Made by a program: the position numbers and the translations under genes. Shown here piece after piece: positions 1-8,794 of a DNA stretch of 64,000 bases (its first letter is position 1; each line of letters begins with the position of its first letter). Under the pieces are notes generated by a model. It did not search any database, was not told where the DNA came from, and saw only the letters and a list, made by a program, of their open reading frames with translations. The DNA comes from Betaproteobacteria bacterium LSUCC0117. Lineage in GTDB: Bacteria > Pseudomonadota > Gammaproteobacteria > Burkholderiales > Burkholderiaceae_C. The stretch spans positions 214,001 through 278,000 of the forward strand of contig JAUJFZ010000001.1 of NCBI GenBank assembly GCA_030441535.1, in the 5' to 3' direction.

Positions 1-631
1 CGGCGCCAAAATTTTTGCGAACTACTGCCTCAACTGTCACGCCGCGTCTTACATGCGTTTCAATCGCTTGCAGGACATCGGTTTGACCGATAAGCAGATC
101 AAAGAGAACCTCAACTTTATCTCCGATAAAACAGGTGATTTGATGCAGATTACGATGGATCCGGTCGAGGCTAAAAAATGGTTCGGTGCGACCCCCCCTG
201 ATCTCAGCGTGATCGCCCGCTCGCGTGCTGGCTCCAATGGCTCAGGTGCTGACTACCTCTACAGTTTCCTGCGGGGATACTACCGTGACCCTTCAAAGTT
301 GACCGGTTGGAATAATGTGGTTTTCCCCAACGTGGCCATGCCCAACCCCTTGTGGGAGTTGCAGGGCGAGCGTGAGGTTGTCTACAAGACCGTCGAATCT
401 CATGGCCAGGAAACCCGGGTGTTCGCAGGCTGGAAAGATGCCAAGGCAGGCACCATGGATCAACGTGAGTTCAACGACAACATTGGTGACTTGGTTGCAT
501 ACCTCCAATGGATGGGTGAGCCCGCACAAAACACGCGCGTTCGTATCGGTGTGTTCGTGTTGTTCTTCTTGGGTATCTTCACTTTGATCGCATGGCGCCT
601 GAACGCAGCGTTCTGGAAAGACATCAAGTAA
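1..631 (+). CDS. petC: Cytochrome c1 of the bc1 complex, 3' part
   Basis: Membrane-anchored c-type cytochrome that passes electrons from the Rieske protein of ubiquinol:cytochrome c reductase to soluble cytochromes. The gene enters from the left edge; the reading frame is open from base 2. The heme attachment motif CLNCH is visible at about bases 26-40, the likely axial methionine lies in AMPNPLW, and a C-terminal transmembrane helix (VRIGVFVLFFLGIF region) ends in a short cytoplasmic tail, as in cytochrome c1. The N-terminal signal sequence and petA/petB should lie just outside the window. A terminator-like hairpin follows, and then sspA, the usual betaproteobacterial order. Confidence 0.95.
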   Translation, partial: GAKIFANYCLNCHAASYMRFNRLQDIGLTDKQIKENLNFISDKTGDLMQITMDPVEAKKWFGATPPDLSVIARSRAGSNGSGADYLYSFLRGYYRDPSKLTGWNNVVFPNVAMPNPLWELQGEREVVYKTVESHGQETRVFAGWKDAKAGTMDQREFNDNIGDLVAYLQWMGEPAQNTRVRIGVFVLFFLGIFTLIAWRLNAAFWKDIK

Positions 632-660
632 ATCTTGGCGGGGCACGCGCCCTGCTGTCC

Positions 661-704
661 AAACAGTGGTGCAGTCGTCAGCTGGCGACGCCACTGTTTT
701 TTGT
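661..704 (+). terminator. Rho-independent terminator after petC
   Basis: A 9-bp stem pairs 661-669 (AAACAGTGG) with 691-699 (CCACTGTTT). An inner GTCG/CGAC helix extends it, and a run of T at 697-702 follows. It sits between petC and the Shine-Dalgarno sequence of sspA, so sspA may depend on read-through or on its own promoter. Confidence 0.7.
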
Positions 705-720
705 TTAGGAGTTCCTGCTC

Positions 721-1332
721 ATGATGGTTTTGTACTCTGGCACCACGTGCCCCTTTTCGCATCGTTGCCGCTTCGTGTTGTTTGAAAAAGGCATGGATTT
801 CGAGATTCGGGACGTTGACCTTTACAACAAACCTGAAGATATCGCGGTTATGAACCCGTATGGTCAGGTACCCATTCTGGTCGAGCGCGACTTGATTTTG
901 TACGAGTCCAATATCATTAACGAGTACATCGACGAGCGGTTCCCACATCCCCAGTTGATGCCCGGAGACCCCGTCGACCGTGCACGCGTTCGTCTCTTCT
1001 TGCTGAACTTCGAAAAAGAACTCTTTACACACGTCGCAGTGTTGGAGTCACGGAATAACAAGGGTAATGAAAAGACCTTGGATAAGGCGCGTGCCCATAT
1101 CCGCGATCGCTTGACGCAGTTGGCGCCCGTGTTCTTGAAGAATAAATTTATGTTGGGTGAGAATTTCTCTATGCTCGACGTGTCAATTGCGCCGTTGCTT
1201 TGGCGTTTGGACATGTACGGGATTGAGTTGAGTAAAAATGCAGCGCCGCTGTTGAAATACGCGGAGCGTATCTTCTCTCGTCCCGCCTACATCGAGGCGT
1301 TAACGCCCTCCGAAAAGGTGATGCGCAAATAA
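721..1332 (+). CDS. sspA: Stringent starvation protein A, glutathione S-transferase fold
   Basis: SspA binds RNA polymerase and alters transcription under starvation and acid stress; it has a GST fold without conserved transferase activity. The 203-residue protein has the thioredoxin-like N-terminal domain (VLYSGTTCPFSHRCRFVLFEKG) and an all-helical C-terminal domain, and its length is normal. The start at 721 has AGGAG at 707-711, nine bases upstream; a second ATG follows at once at 724. Three bases separate it from sspB, so the two are co-transcribed. The petC-sspA-sspB order is characteristic of beta- and gammaproteobacteria. Confidence 0.93.
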   Translation: MMVLYSGTTCPFSHRCRFVLFEKGMDFEIRDVDLYNKPEDIAVMNPYGQVPILVERDLILYESNIINEYIDERFPHPQLMPGDPVDRARVRLFLLNFEKELFTHVAVLESRNNKGNEKTLDKARAHIRDRLTQLAPVFLKNKFMLGENFSMLDVSIAPLLWRLDMYGIELSKNAAPLLKYAERIFSRPAYIEALTPSEKVMRK

Positions 1333-1335
1333 GCG

Positions 1336-1830
1336 ATGTCCTCATCGATGCTGCAAGACAATTTACCGCAAACCAAGCCGTACTTGATTCGAGCGATTCA
1401 CGAATGGTGTTCGGATAACGGTTTCACCCCCTATTTGGGGGTAGCGGTTGACGCGTCGGTTGACGTGCCGATGGCTTACGTGACCAACAATCAAATCGTC
1501 TTAAATATCAGTTACGGCGCGACAGACGCCCTGAAAATGGGAAACGACCTCATCACCTTTAAAGGCCGCTTTAATGGTCAGGTGAAGGATCTGATGATTC
1601 CAGTCGCTAGGGTGGTTGCCATCTACGCCAAGGAGAATGGTCAGGGTATGGCTTTTGAGGCAACCGAGGCGGTCTTTGAGTCGGAGACAGTGGCCGAAGA
1701 AGTGCCTGCGGCTGCACCGGTTATCGCCTTGGTCAAACGGGATGATGCGGTGTCCGAAGAGTCATCATCAGATCCAGAGACTGACCCGCCGCAAGGACCA
1801 GGGCGGGGTGGTTTGCGTCGGGTCAAGTAG
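1336..1830 (+). CDS. sspB: ClpXP protease specificity-enhancing factor SspB
   Basis: Adaptor that binds ssrA-tagged peptides from stalled ribosomes and delivers them to the ClpXP protease. The 164-residue protein has a folded N-terminal substrate-binding domain to about residue 105. A flexible acidic, Pro/Ala-rich linker follows, and the protein ends in GRGGLRRVK. That end resembles the XB tail (LRVVK type) which docks SspB on ClpX, so both functional ends are intact. It lies three bases after sspA. The next gene is tRNA-Thr. Confidence 0.93.
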   Translation: MSSSMLQDNLPQTKPYLIRAIHEWCSDNGFTPYLGVAVDASVDVPMAYVTNNQIVLNISYGATDALKMGNDLITFKGRFNGQVKDLMIPVARVVAIYAKENGQGMAFEATEAVFESETVAEEVPAAAPVIALVKRDDAVSEESSSDPETDPPQGPGRGGLRRVK

Positions 1831-1880
1831 CCGCTTACTTGGCGACGCGGCGAAAAAACGACTTAAACGCAGGTCTATTT

Positions 1881-1909
1881 TTCGAAACCGACATTTGATA
1901 AAGTAGAAT
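1881..1909 (+). promoter_or_regulatory. Candidate sigma-70 promoter for tRNA-Thr
   Basis: A -10 like TAGAAT lies at 1904-1909, with a weak -35 like TTCGAA at 1881-1886 and a 17-base spacer. Transcription would begin a few bases before the mature tRNA 5' end. The -35 matches consensus at about half of its positions, so this is tentative. Confidence 0.4.
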
Positions 1910-1918
1910 ACAAAACGC

Positions 1919-1994
1919 GCCGATTTAGCTCAGTTGGTAGAGCAACGGTCTTGTAAACCGTAGGTCGTCTGTTCGAGTCAGACAATCGGCACCA
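1919..1994 (+). tRNA. tRNA-Thr (anticodon UGU)
   Basis: A full cloverleaf can be drawn. The acceptor stem pairs GCCGATT (1919-1925) with AATCGGC (1984-1990). The D arm is TAGCTCAGTTGGTAGAGC. The anticodon stem ACGGT/ACCGT encloses the loop CTTGTAA with anticodon TGT at 1952-1954. The T arm contains GTTCGAGTC. The discriminator A at 1991 and CCA at 1992-1994 are genome-encoded. It reads ACA codons. It lies 88 bases after sspB and faces a convergent DUF721 gene. Confidence 0.97.
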
Positions 1995-2010
1995 AATTCC
2001 TTTTGGCAAT

Positions 2011-2361
2011 TCAGTGGGTTACCTTGACCCGAATGAGGACGGTGCGTTGCTCTTGTTGCGCGACCGCCGCAGTCAGCGTCGGTAAAATCTGCCGGACTTT
2101 TGCGGCGACTGCTGGTGAGGCAACGAGGATGGTCCAATTGTCCTCGTCTGCGGGGCCCGCTTTGATTTGCCTGTGTAGGCCTTTGGGGATGATCGCTAGC
2201 AAACGCTGGAGCCGTGATTCGGACAGTCTCATGCGTTGCAGCAGTCCGTGAAGCGGCGCAGAAGCTTCAAGGGCCTGCTTGATGGGTATAGCGTTGGGTA
2301 TAGAGGGTTTCAAAGCGCGCCAGAGTGCTTGAGACGACGATAAGGATAGGGACACATGCAC
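2011..2361 (-). CDS. DUF721 (DciA-like) family protein
   Basis: A 116-residue basic protein of the DUF721 family, whose better-known members (DciA) help load the replicative helicase. The central region (LHGLLQRMRLSESRLQRLLAIIPKGL) and the beta-rich C-terminal half with NWTILVASPAVAAKVRQ fit this family. A divergent DUF721 gene beside an M23 peptidase and secA is usual in Burkholderiales. The start is GTG at 2361, or GTG at 2355 two codons later; the first overlaps the start of the rightward peptidase gene by six bases. Whether this protein acts in replication here is inference from the family. Confidence 0.75.
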   Translation of the reverse strand: MHVSLSLSSSQALWRALKPSIPNAIPIKQALEASAPLHGLLQRMRLSESRLQRLLAIIPKGLHRQIKAGPADEDNWTILVASPAVAAKVRQILPTLTAAVAQQEQRTVLIRVKVTH

Positions 2362-3285
2362 GTCATTATCACCGACACGCGGTCATCATCGACCCGAACC
2401 ATCGAGCTGGGTGCCAAGCGCATCGCAGCCTTGGTGGTGGTGTGCTTGCTGTTGTCTTTCCTTGGCGCGATGTACGCTTACCACCAGCTGGTGCGGGTCG
2501 GTGAGAGAAATGGCTGGACCTTTGTCAAAACCATGAGCGCGGTCGCTGACACTGGTCAAGCCGACGAGCAGGCTCGTTACCTTCGCGAAAATCTCGATGT
2601 GATGGCCAAGCGTTTGGGCGAGTTACAGGCTCGCCTGGTGCAGCTCGACTCGCTTGGTGAGCGTGTCGCTGGCATGGCGGGACTGGACATCAACACGATC
2701 AAAGCGGCGCCCGGCTCAGGCGGCGCCTTGGTCTCGCCTAAGCCGCTCTCTGTGGAAGAGTTTAATGCCGCGCTCACAACGCTTGAGCGGAAAGGCGCAT
2801 TAGGGGTCGACGTGCTCACGGTTCTTGAATCGCGCCTATCAGATCAGAAGTTGCAGCGCGCCCTGATCCCCACATCCCGACCGGTCATCGGGGGTTACTT
2901 GGGCTCTCGGTTTGGCCGCCGTATCGACCCCTTTACTGGCAATGCTGCCATGCACACGGGTCTCGACTTTCCTGGCCCCGTGGGGACTCCGATTTACGCC
3001 GCAGCGGGTGGCGTAGTGGTGACGGCCTTCGACCACGCAGAGTACGGAAAAATGCTTGAAATCAATCACGGCAACGACATTATCACGCGTTATGCGCACA
3101 CCAGCAAAATCCTCGTCAGACGGGGAGACTTGGTCAAGCGAGGGCAAAAAATCGCCTTGATCGGTTCTACTGGCCGGTCCACCGGCCCCCACCTGCACTT
3201 TGAGGTTTGGGTCTCTGGGCAATATAAAGATCCGGCGAAATTCCTCGCCCAGGGCCAAAAGCCGCAACTCAGTAGCGCCCGCTGA
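2356..3285 (+). CDS. M23 family metallopeptidase, membrane-anchored
   Basis: Probable peptidoglycan endopeptidase acting in the periplasm. Of 309 residues, about 22-43 form a single transmembrane helix. Residues 75-105 look coiled-coil and about 180-295 are the LytM/M23 domain. The zinc ligands are present: His200 and Asp204 in HTGLD and the HLH motif at 279-281, with His248 as the further catalytic histidine. The protein should therefore be active rather than a degenerate EnvC-type activator. The ATG at 2356 overlaps the start of the divergent DUF721 gene. A terminator follows, then secA. Confidence 0.9.
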   Translation: MHVIITDTRSSSTRTIELGAKRIAALVVVCLLLSFLGAMYAYHQLVRVGERNGWTFVKTMSAVADTGQADEQARYLRENLDVMAKRLGELQARLVQLDSLGERVAGMAGLDINTIKAAPGSGGALVSPKPLSVEEFNAALTTLERKGALGVDVLTVLESRLSDQKLQRALIPTSRPVIGGYLGSRFGRRIDPFTGNAAMHTGLDFPGPVGTPIYAAAGGVVVTAFDHAEYGKMLEINHGNDIITRYAHTSKILVRRGDLVKRGQKIALIGSTGRSTGPHLHFEVWVSGQYKDPAKFLAQGQKPQLSSAR

Positions 3286-3313
3286 GCGCGTTAAAATTGC
3301 GACAGTTAGCGAG

Positions 3314-3344
3314 AGCCACGCTGCTTAAACGGTGTGGCTTTTTT
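3314..3344 (+). terminator. Terminator between the M23 peptidase gene and secA
   Basis: AGCCAC at 3314-3319 pairs with GTGGCT at 3334-3339 across a 14-base loop, followed by T at 3339-3344. The stem is short, so efficiency may be moderate. Confidence 0.55.
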
Positions 3345-3399
3345 GTTGATTCTCCCCAACTCCTGTGTCGCCTTAGGCTGACACAAACTGAATGTAGTT

Positions 3400-6144
3400 A
3401 TGGCCTTCTCTTTTCTTACAAAAATTTTCGGTAGCCGCAACGACCGACTGCTTCGCCAGTACCGGAAAACCGTTGTCGCGGTCAACGCACTCGAGAGCCA
3501 ATACGAGCGTCTATCGGACGATGAGTTGAAGGCCAAGACGGCGGACTTCAGGGCCCAATTGGCGGACGGTGTCGCCTTGGACAGCCTCATCCCTGATGTG
3601 TTTGCGACGGTACGGGAAGCCAGTAAGCGTGTCATGAAAATGCGCCATTTCGACGTACAGATCGTGGGTGCCATGGCGCTGCACCAAGGGAAAATCGCTG
3701 AAATGCGCACGGGTGAAGGCAAGACGCTGACCGCGACGCTCGCGGTCTACCTCAACGCGTTAACGGGCAAAGGCGTTCACGTGGTGACCGTCAACGATTA
3801 CCTGGCCGCGCGCGATGCCTCTTGGATGGGGCGTCTCTATGGTTTCTTGGGCCTGACGGTTGGCATTAACCTGCCGACTTTAAACCGCGAAGAGAAGCAG
3901 GCTGCCTACAACGCTGACATCACCTATGGAACCAACAATGAATTTGGTTTCGATTATTTGCGCGACAACATGGTGTACGACGCCGCAGACCGTGTGGCTC
4001 GCGTCCTGAACTATGCCATTGTTGACGAGGTCGATTCGATCTTGATTGATGAGGCACGCACCCCGCTGATCATCAGTGGTCCGGCGGATGACCACACCCC
4101 AACCTACCAGGCCATTAACGCCCTGATCCCCAAGTTGACGCGACAGGAAGGCGAGGCAGATCCACGGACTGGCGAGGGTGTTATCGTGCCCGGTGATTTC
4201 ACGGTCGACGAAAAATCGCACCAGGTTCACCTCACTGAGCAAGGGCATGAGCGCGCAGAAGCTTTGCTGAATGAAGCAGGTTTGCTGCCCGAGGGCGCGT
4301 CTTTATATGACCCAGCCAACATTGCTTTGATGCACCACGTGAATGCCGCGTTGCGAGCCAACAATCTGTATCACCGCGACCAGCACTATGTCGTCCAAGA
4401 CGGTGAGGTCGTGATTGTTGATGAGTTCACAGGCCGCTTGATGTCTGGTCGCCGTTGGAGCGATGGGCTGCACCAAGCAGTCGAGGCGAAGGAGAACGTC
4501 AAGATCCAGTCTGAAAACCAGACCATGGCGTCTATCACCTTCCAAAACTATTTCCGCTTGTACGGAAAGCTGGCGGGTATGACCGGTACGGCGGATACGG
4601 AGGCTTACGAATTCCAGACCATTTACGGCCTCGAGACCGTCGTGATTCCGCCCAATCGGCCGAACCGCCGCGATGACCAACTCGACCGCGTCTACAAGAC
4701 AACTCCAGAGAAATACAAAGCGGCAATCGACGATATCCGATCCTGTTATGAACGTGGACAGCCGGTATTGGTCGGCACATCGTCGATTGAAAACTCAGAG
4801 ATCATCTCTTCACTGCTGACACAGGAGAAGTTGCCGCATGAGGTTTTAAATGCGAAGCAGCATGACCGCGAAGCGGACATCATCGCGCAAGCCGGCCGTC
4901 TGAAGGCGATCACCATCGCGACCAACATGGCCGGTCGCGGGACCGATATCGTGCTGGGTGGCAACCTCGAAAAACTGATGGCTAATGCGGGCATCGACGG
5001 CGGGACCGAGTCGCCGGCTGCCCAACCCGTGGTGACCGCCTGGCAGTCTGAGCATGAGGCCGTTAAGGCGCTTGGCGGTCTGCGCATCATCGCCACAGAG
5101 CGCCACGAATCACGCCGTATCGACAACCAATTGCGTGGTCGCTCGGGTCGTCAGGGAGATCCAGGATCCTCTCGTTTCTACCTCAGTCTCGATGACTCGC
5201 TGATGCGAATTTTCGCGGGTGATCGTGTACGCGCCATCATGGACCGCCTGAAGATGCCCGAGGGTGAGGCGATCGAGGCCGGTATGGTGACTCGAAGTAT
5301 CGAATCTGCGCAACGCAAGGTCGAGGCCCGTAACTTCGATGTTCGCAAACAGTTGCTCGAGTATGACGACGTCTCCAACGATCAGCGTAAGGTGATTTAT
5401 CAGCAGCGCAATGACATTTTGGATGCCTCGGCCCTCAGAGAGCAGATCACGGCCCTGCGTGATGGTTGTTTCAATGCTTTAGTGCGTCAATTCGTGCCTG
5501 TTGAAAGTGTCGAAGAGCAATGGGATTTGGCTGGTCTGCAGCGTGTGTTGGCCGATGACTGGCAGTTGACCGTAGACCTGATCGGTACGGTGAGTCAGGC
5601 GGATGCCATCGATGATGACGACATTGTGAAGATCGTCACCGATGCTGCGACCACCCATTTCGAGGCCAAGGTGGCTCGCGTGGGAGATACGAATTTCACA
5701 CAGTTCGAGCGCATGGTTTTGCTTCAAACACTTGACTCCAATTGGCGTGAGCACCTGAGTGCGTTGGACTATTTACGTCAAGGTATTCATTTGCGTGGTT
5801 ACGCCCAGAAACAGCCTAAACAAGAATACAAACGCGAAGCGTTTGAATTGTTTGGTTTGATGTTGGATAACGTGCGTAATGAGGTCACTCGTATCCTGAT
5901 GAACGTGCGAATCACGGAGCCAGAAAGCGTCGAGACGGCGGCTGCCGAAATGGAGGCCCGTGGTGAGGACCTGTCGAGAGTGCAGTACACCGCACCGACC
6001 GAAACAGGTGATGCTCAGGCGGTTGCGAACGCACTGTTCTCTGATGGTCCGCGTTTAAACGACGTACCTCGTGTGGGTCGTAATGACCCCTGCCCTTGCG
6101 GCAGCGGCAAGAAGTACAAGCACTGTCATGGTGCCTTGGCCTAA
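3400..6144 (+). CDS. secA: Preprotein translocase ATPase SecA
   Basis: ATP-driven motor that pushes unfolded preproteins through SecYEG. The 914-residue length is typical for betaproteobacteria. The first nucleotide-binding fold has Walker A MRTGEGKT at about residues 102-109 and the DEVDSILIDEART box. The preprotein cross-linking domain, the second fold with NMAGRGTDI and RGRSGRQGDPG, and the helical scaffold follow. The C-terminal zinc site is complete, with Cys898, Cys900, Cys909 and His910 in CPCGSGKKYKHCHG; it binds SecB and phospholipid. argJ follows 26 bases later on the same strand. Confidence 0.98.
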   Translation: MAFSFLTKIFGSRNDRLLRQYRKTVVAVNALESQYERLSDDELKAKTADFRAQLADGVALDSLIPDVFATVREASKRVMKMRHFDVQIVGAMALHQGKIAEMRTGEGKTLTATLAVYLNALTGKGVHVVTVNDYLAARDASWMGRLYGFLGLTVGINLPTLNREEKQAAYNADITYGTNNEFGFDYLRDNMVYDAADRVARVLNYAIVDEVDSILIDEARTPLIISGPADDHTPTYQAINALIPKLTRQEGEADPRTGEGVIVPGDFTVDEKSHQVHLTEQGHERAEALLNEAGLLPEGASLYDPANIALMHHVNAALRANNLYHRDQHYVVQDGEVVIVDEFTGRLMSGRRWSDGLHQAVEAKENVKIQSENQTMASITFQNYFRLYGKLAGMTGTADTEAYEFQTIYGLETVVIPPNRPNRRDDQLDRVYKTTPEKYKAAIDDIRSCYERGQPVLVGTSSIENSEIISSLLTQEKLPHEVLNAKQHDREADIIAQAGRLKAITIATNMAGRGTDIVLGGNLEKLMANAGIDGGTESPAAQPVVTAWQSEHEAVKALGGLRIIATERHESRRIDNQLRGRSGRQGDPGSSRFYLSLDDSLMRIFAGDRVRAIMDRLKMPEGEAIEAGMVTRSIESAQRKVEARNFDVRKQLLEYDDVSNDQRKVIYQQRNDILDASALREQITALRDGCFNALVRQFVPVESVEEQWDLAGLQRVLADDWQLTVDLIGTVSQADAIDDDDIVKIVTDAATTHFEAKVARVGDTNFTQFERMVLLQTLDSNWREHLSALDYLRQGIHLRGYAQKQPKQEYKREAFELFGLMLDNVRNEVTRILMNVRITEPESVETAAAEMEARGEDLSRVQYTAPTETGDAQAVANALFSDGPRLNDVPRVGRNDPCPCGSGKKYKHCHGALA

Positions 6145-6170
6145 TTCCTTTTTCGTAAAGGCGATTTTTT

Positions 6171-7400
6171 ATGCCGGTTAATTTATCTGTGCCGAAGGCC
6201 TCGGATCTAAAGCCTGTACCTGGCGTACGCTGGGGTGTGGTTGAGGCCGGTATTCGCAAAGCTAATCGCAAAGATGTGAGTGTCTGCGTCCTTGATGCGC
6301 AGACCCAGGTCGATGCTGTTTTTACCGAGAACCGTTTTTGTGCAGCACCCGTGCAGGTGTGTCGCACACACCTTGCAGCAGGTCATGGCATTCGAGCTTT
6401 GGTGATCAATACTGGCAATGCCAACGCGGGTACAGGGGCAAAAGGTTTGGTCCACGCCACCCAAATGGCGCAAGCGGGTGCATCTGCCCTAGGCCTCGAC
6501 GTCACACAGGTATTGCCGTTTTCCACGGGCGTAATTTTGGAGCCCTTACCGATCGATCGTGTTGAGGCCGGTATTGCCCGCGCCACGCAGAAATTGAGCG
6601 GCGACGCGTGGTTGGACGCTGCGCAAGGCATCATGACCACCGATACCCAGCCCAAAGCCTACAGTCGGCAATGTCTGGTCGGAGGCGCTACTGTGACGGT
6701 TACGGGTATCGCAAAAGGAGCGGGCATGATTCGCCCCAACATGGCGACCATGTTGGGATTTGTCGCGACCGACGCTCATATCTCGCCTGCCCTGATGCGT
6801 GGGGTGGCAAAGCAATTGGCCGACCAGTCGTTCAATCGTGTCACGGTTGACGGTGACACCTCGACTAACGACAGCTTTGTGGTCATGGCGACGGGCAAAG
6901 CCCCCCACACGGCGGTGAGCGATTGGTCGTCTGCTGACGGTATGGCTTTGCTCGATGCGTTGATGGGCGTATCGCGTGACTTGGCCCATGCAATTGTTCG
7001 CGATGGCGAGGGCGCGACTAAATTCATCACCATTGAAGTCGGCGGCGGTAAGGACACCGCTGAGTGCCTCAAGGTGGCTTACGCTGTTGCCCATTCACCG
7101 TTGGTCAAAACCGCTTTTTTTGCCAGTGATCCCAACCTGGGACGTATTTTGGCCGCTGTGGGCTACGCGGGTATCACCGATTTAGACGTGGCGCGTATCG
7201 ATGTCTTTTTGGATGATGTGCAGGTTGCCCAGGCAGGGGGCTTATACGCACATTACACCGAGGCGCAGGGCGCTGCCGTGATGGCTAAACCTGAGATCAA
7301 GATCCAAATAGAGTTGGATCGCGGTTCAGCGCGTGACACGGTCTGGACCTGTGACTTTAGCCACGATTACGTATCGATCAACGCGGACTACCGCAGTTAA
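6171..7400 (+). CDS. argJ: Bifunctional ornithine acetyltransferase/N-acetylglutamate synthase
   Basis: Transfers the acetyl group from N-acetylornithine to glutamate, recycling acetyl in arginine synthesis; bifunctional forms also use acetyl-CoA. The 409-residue precursor is of the self-cleaving Ntn-type fold. The cleavage site is MATMLGF with scission before Thr193, which becomes the nucleophile. The oxyanion-hole region STGVI is at about 118-122. Whether it can use acetyl-CoA cannot be read from the motifs. The DUF815 ATPase gene starts 10 bases after its stop. Confidence 0.96.
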   Translation: MPVNLSVPKASDLKPVPGVRWGVVEAGIRKANRKDVSVCVLDAQTQVDAVFTENRFCAAPVQVCRTHLAAGHGIRALVINTGNANAGTGAKGLVHATQMAQAGASALGLDVTQVLPFSTGVILEPLPIDRVEAGIARATQKLSGDAWLDAAQGIMTTDTQPKAYSRQCLVGGATVTVTGIAKGAGMIRPNMATMLGFVATDAHISPALMRGVAKQLADQSFNRVTVDGDTSTNDSFVVMATGKAPHTAVSDWSSADGMALLDALMGVSRDLAHAIVRDGEGATKFITIEVGGGKDTAECLKVAYAVAHSPLVKTAFFASDPNLGRILAAVGYAGITDLDVARIDVFLDDVQVAQAGGLYAHYTEAQGAAVMAKPEIKIQIELDRGSARDTVWTCDFSHDYVSINADYRS

Positions 7401-7410
7401 TGTTGAAACC

Positions 7411-8301
7411 ATGTCACAAAATGATGAATTGCTGGCCCAGCTGATCAAACGCGCGGATGCCTTGATTGACATCATGGCCAAGCAGGCCGCCGCTCCTCAC
7501 GTTGGGCCGCCCGATTGGAATGCCAGTGTCGCCTATCGTTACCGACGGTATCGTGATGGGCGCACTGCCTTGGTACCCGTCCCGCATGTCGCTTCCCTGT
7601 CATTGGATGACCTGCAAGAGATCGATGATCAAAAGCAAAAGATACAGCGCAACACCGCACACTTCATGGCAGGCTTGCCTGCCAATAACGTGCTGCTGAC
7701 TGGCGCGCGTGGTACGGGCAAATCGTCATTGATCAAGGGTTGCTTGAACACATACAGCGCGCAGGGTCTGCGGTTGATCGAGGTCGACAAATCAGACCTG
7801 ATTGATCTCCCGGATCTCATCGATGTTGTGGCGGATCGTCCCGAGCGATTCATTGTGTATTGTGATGACTTGAGCTTCGAGGACGGTGATCCGGCTTACA
7901 AAGCGCTGAAGTCCATCCTCGATGGGACAGTTTCTGCGGCAGGCGCTAATGTGCTTATTTACGCGACCAGTAACCGGCGTCATCTGTTGCCAGAGTACAT
8001 GAGCGAAAACGCGACCTATACGCACACCTCGGACGGCGAGGTCCATCCTGGCGAGGTCGTGGAGGAAAAAATATCCCTGAGCGAGCGGTTTGGCTTGTGG
8101 ATCAGTTTTTACCCGTTCTCGCAAGACGAGTACCTGACGATCGCCAATCAATGGTTGATGCACTTCGGTGTTGGTGCTGAGGTGTTAGAGGCTGCACGCC
8201 CCCATGCCTTGCTCTGGGCGCTCGAGCGGGGCTCACGCAGTGGCCGCGTCGCCTATCAATTTGCGCGTGACTATGCGGCCGCGCTGCAAGCAGAGACATA
8301 A
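7411..8301 (+). CDS. AAA ATP-binding protein of the DUF815 family
   Basis: A 296-residue P-loop ATPase of unknown cellular role. Walker A GARGTGKS is at residues 98-105 and a Walker B-like IVYCDDLSFE follows at about 150. The family is widely conserved in proteobacteria, and in Burkholderiales it lies between argJ and mutT. I chose ATG 7411 because the frame farther upstream would run into argJ. The N-terminal region before the P-loop has basic tracts. A function in replication or metabolism cannot be decided from the sequence. Confidence 0.85.
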   Translation: MSQNDELLAQLIKRADALIDIMAKQAAAPHVGPPDWNASVAYRYRRYRDGRTALVPVPHVASLSLDDLQEIDDQKQKIQRNTAHFMAGLPANNVLLTGARGTGKSSLIKGCLNTYSAQGLRLIEVDKSDLIDLPDLIDVVADRPERFIVYCDDLSFEDGDPAYKALKSILDGTVSAAGANVLIYATSNRRHLLPEYMSENATYTHTSDGEVHPGEVVEEKISLSERFGLWISFYPFSQDEYLTIANQWLMHFGVGAEVLEAARPHALLWALERGSRSGRVAYQFARDYAAALQAET

Positions 8302-8317
8302 CGTTTGGCCAACCACT

Positions 8318-8794
8318 GTGTCTCGATCCCCTGTTAATCCCAAAGTTTTGCAAGTGGCGCCTGAGACCCCTCGCACGGTTGGCGACCGCCCCCTCACTGA
8401 GGTTGCTGTCGGCATTTTGCAGTCGCATGACCAACGGGTGTTGTTGACCACTCGTCCTGCTGGCAAAGCCTATGCAGGTTATTGGGAATTTCCAGGCGGT
8501 AAGTTGGAGGCGGGTGAAACCGTGCTGGAGGCGTTAGCGCGCGAATTACACGAAGAAATCAACGTCCAGATCGACGGCGGCGAGGTGCTGCAATCCGATG
8601 TCGTTGATTACCCCCATGCCTTGGTGCGATTGCACTTTTGCTTGGTTCGTTCGTGGCGTGGTGTGATCACGATGCGGGAGGCGCAAGCCCATGCTTGGAC
8701 TGCGCTGCCAACAGAACTCACGCCGATACTGCCCGGTACTGTCCCCGTACTGGAGTGGTTACCGGCCCGCTTAGCTGGCGCGCGGGTCGTCTAA
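8318..8794 (+). CDS. mutT: Nudix hydrolase, MutT-like
   Basis: Probably hydrolyses 8-oxo-dGTP, preventing A:T to C:G errors. The 158-residue protein has a Nudix box from GGKLEAGE through RELHEE, with both metal-binding glutamates. The glycine that normally follows the second glutamate pair (EExG) is asparagine here (EEINV). A GTG at 8318, 16 bases past the preceding gene, is the most likely start; earlier in-frame codons would overlap the ATPase gene. There is no C-terminal thiamine-phosphate synthase domain, which some MutT proteins carry. The 3' end overlaps convergent yacG by 24 bases. Confidence 0.82.
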   Translation: MSRSPVNPKVLQVAPETPRTVGDRPLTEVAVGILQSHDQRVLLTTRPAGKAYAGYWEFPGGKLEAGETVLEALARELHEEINVQIDGGEVLQSDVVDYPHALVRLHFCLVRSWRGVITMREAQAHAWTALPTELTPILPGTVPVLEWLPARLAGARVV

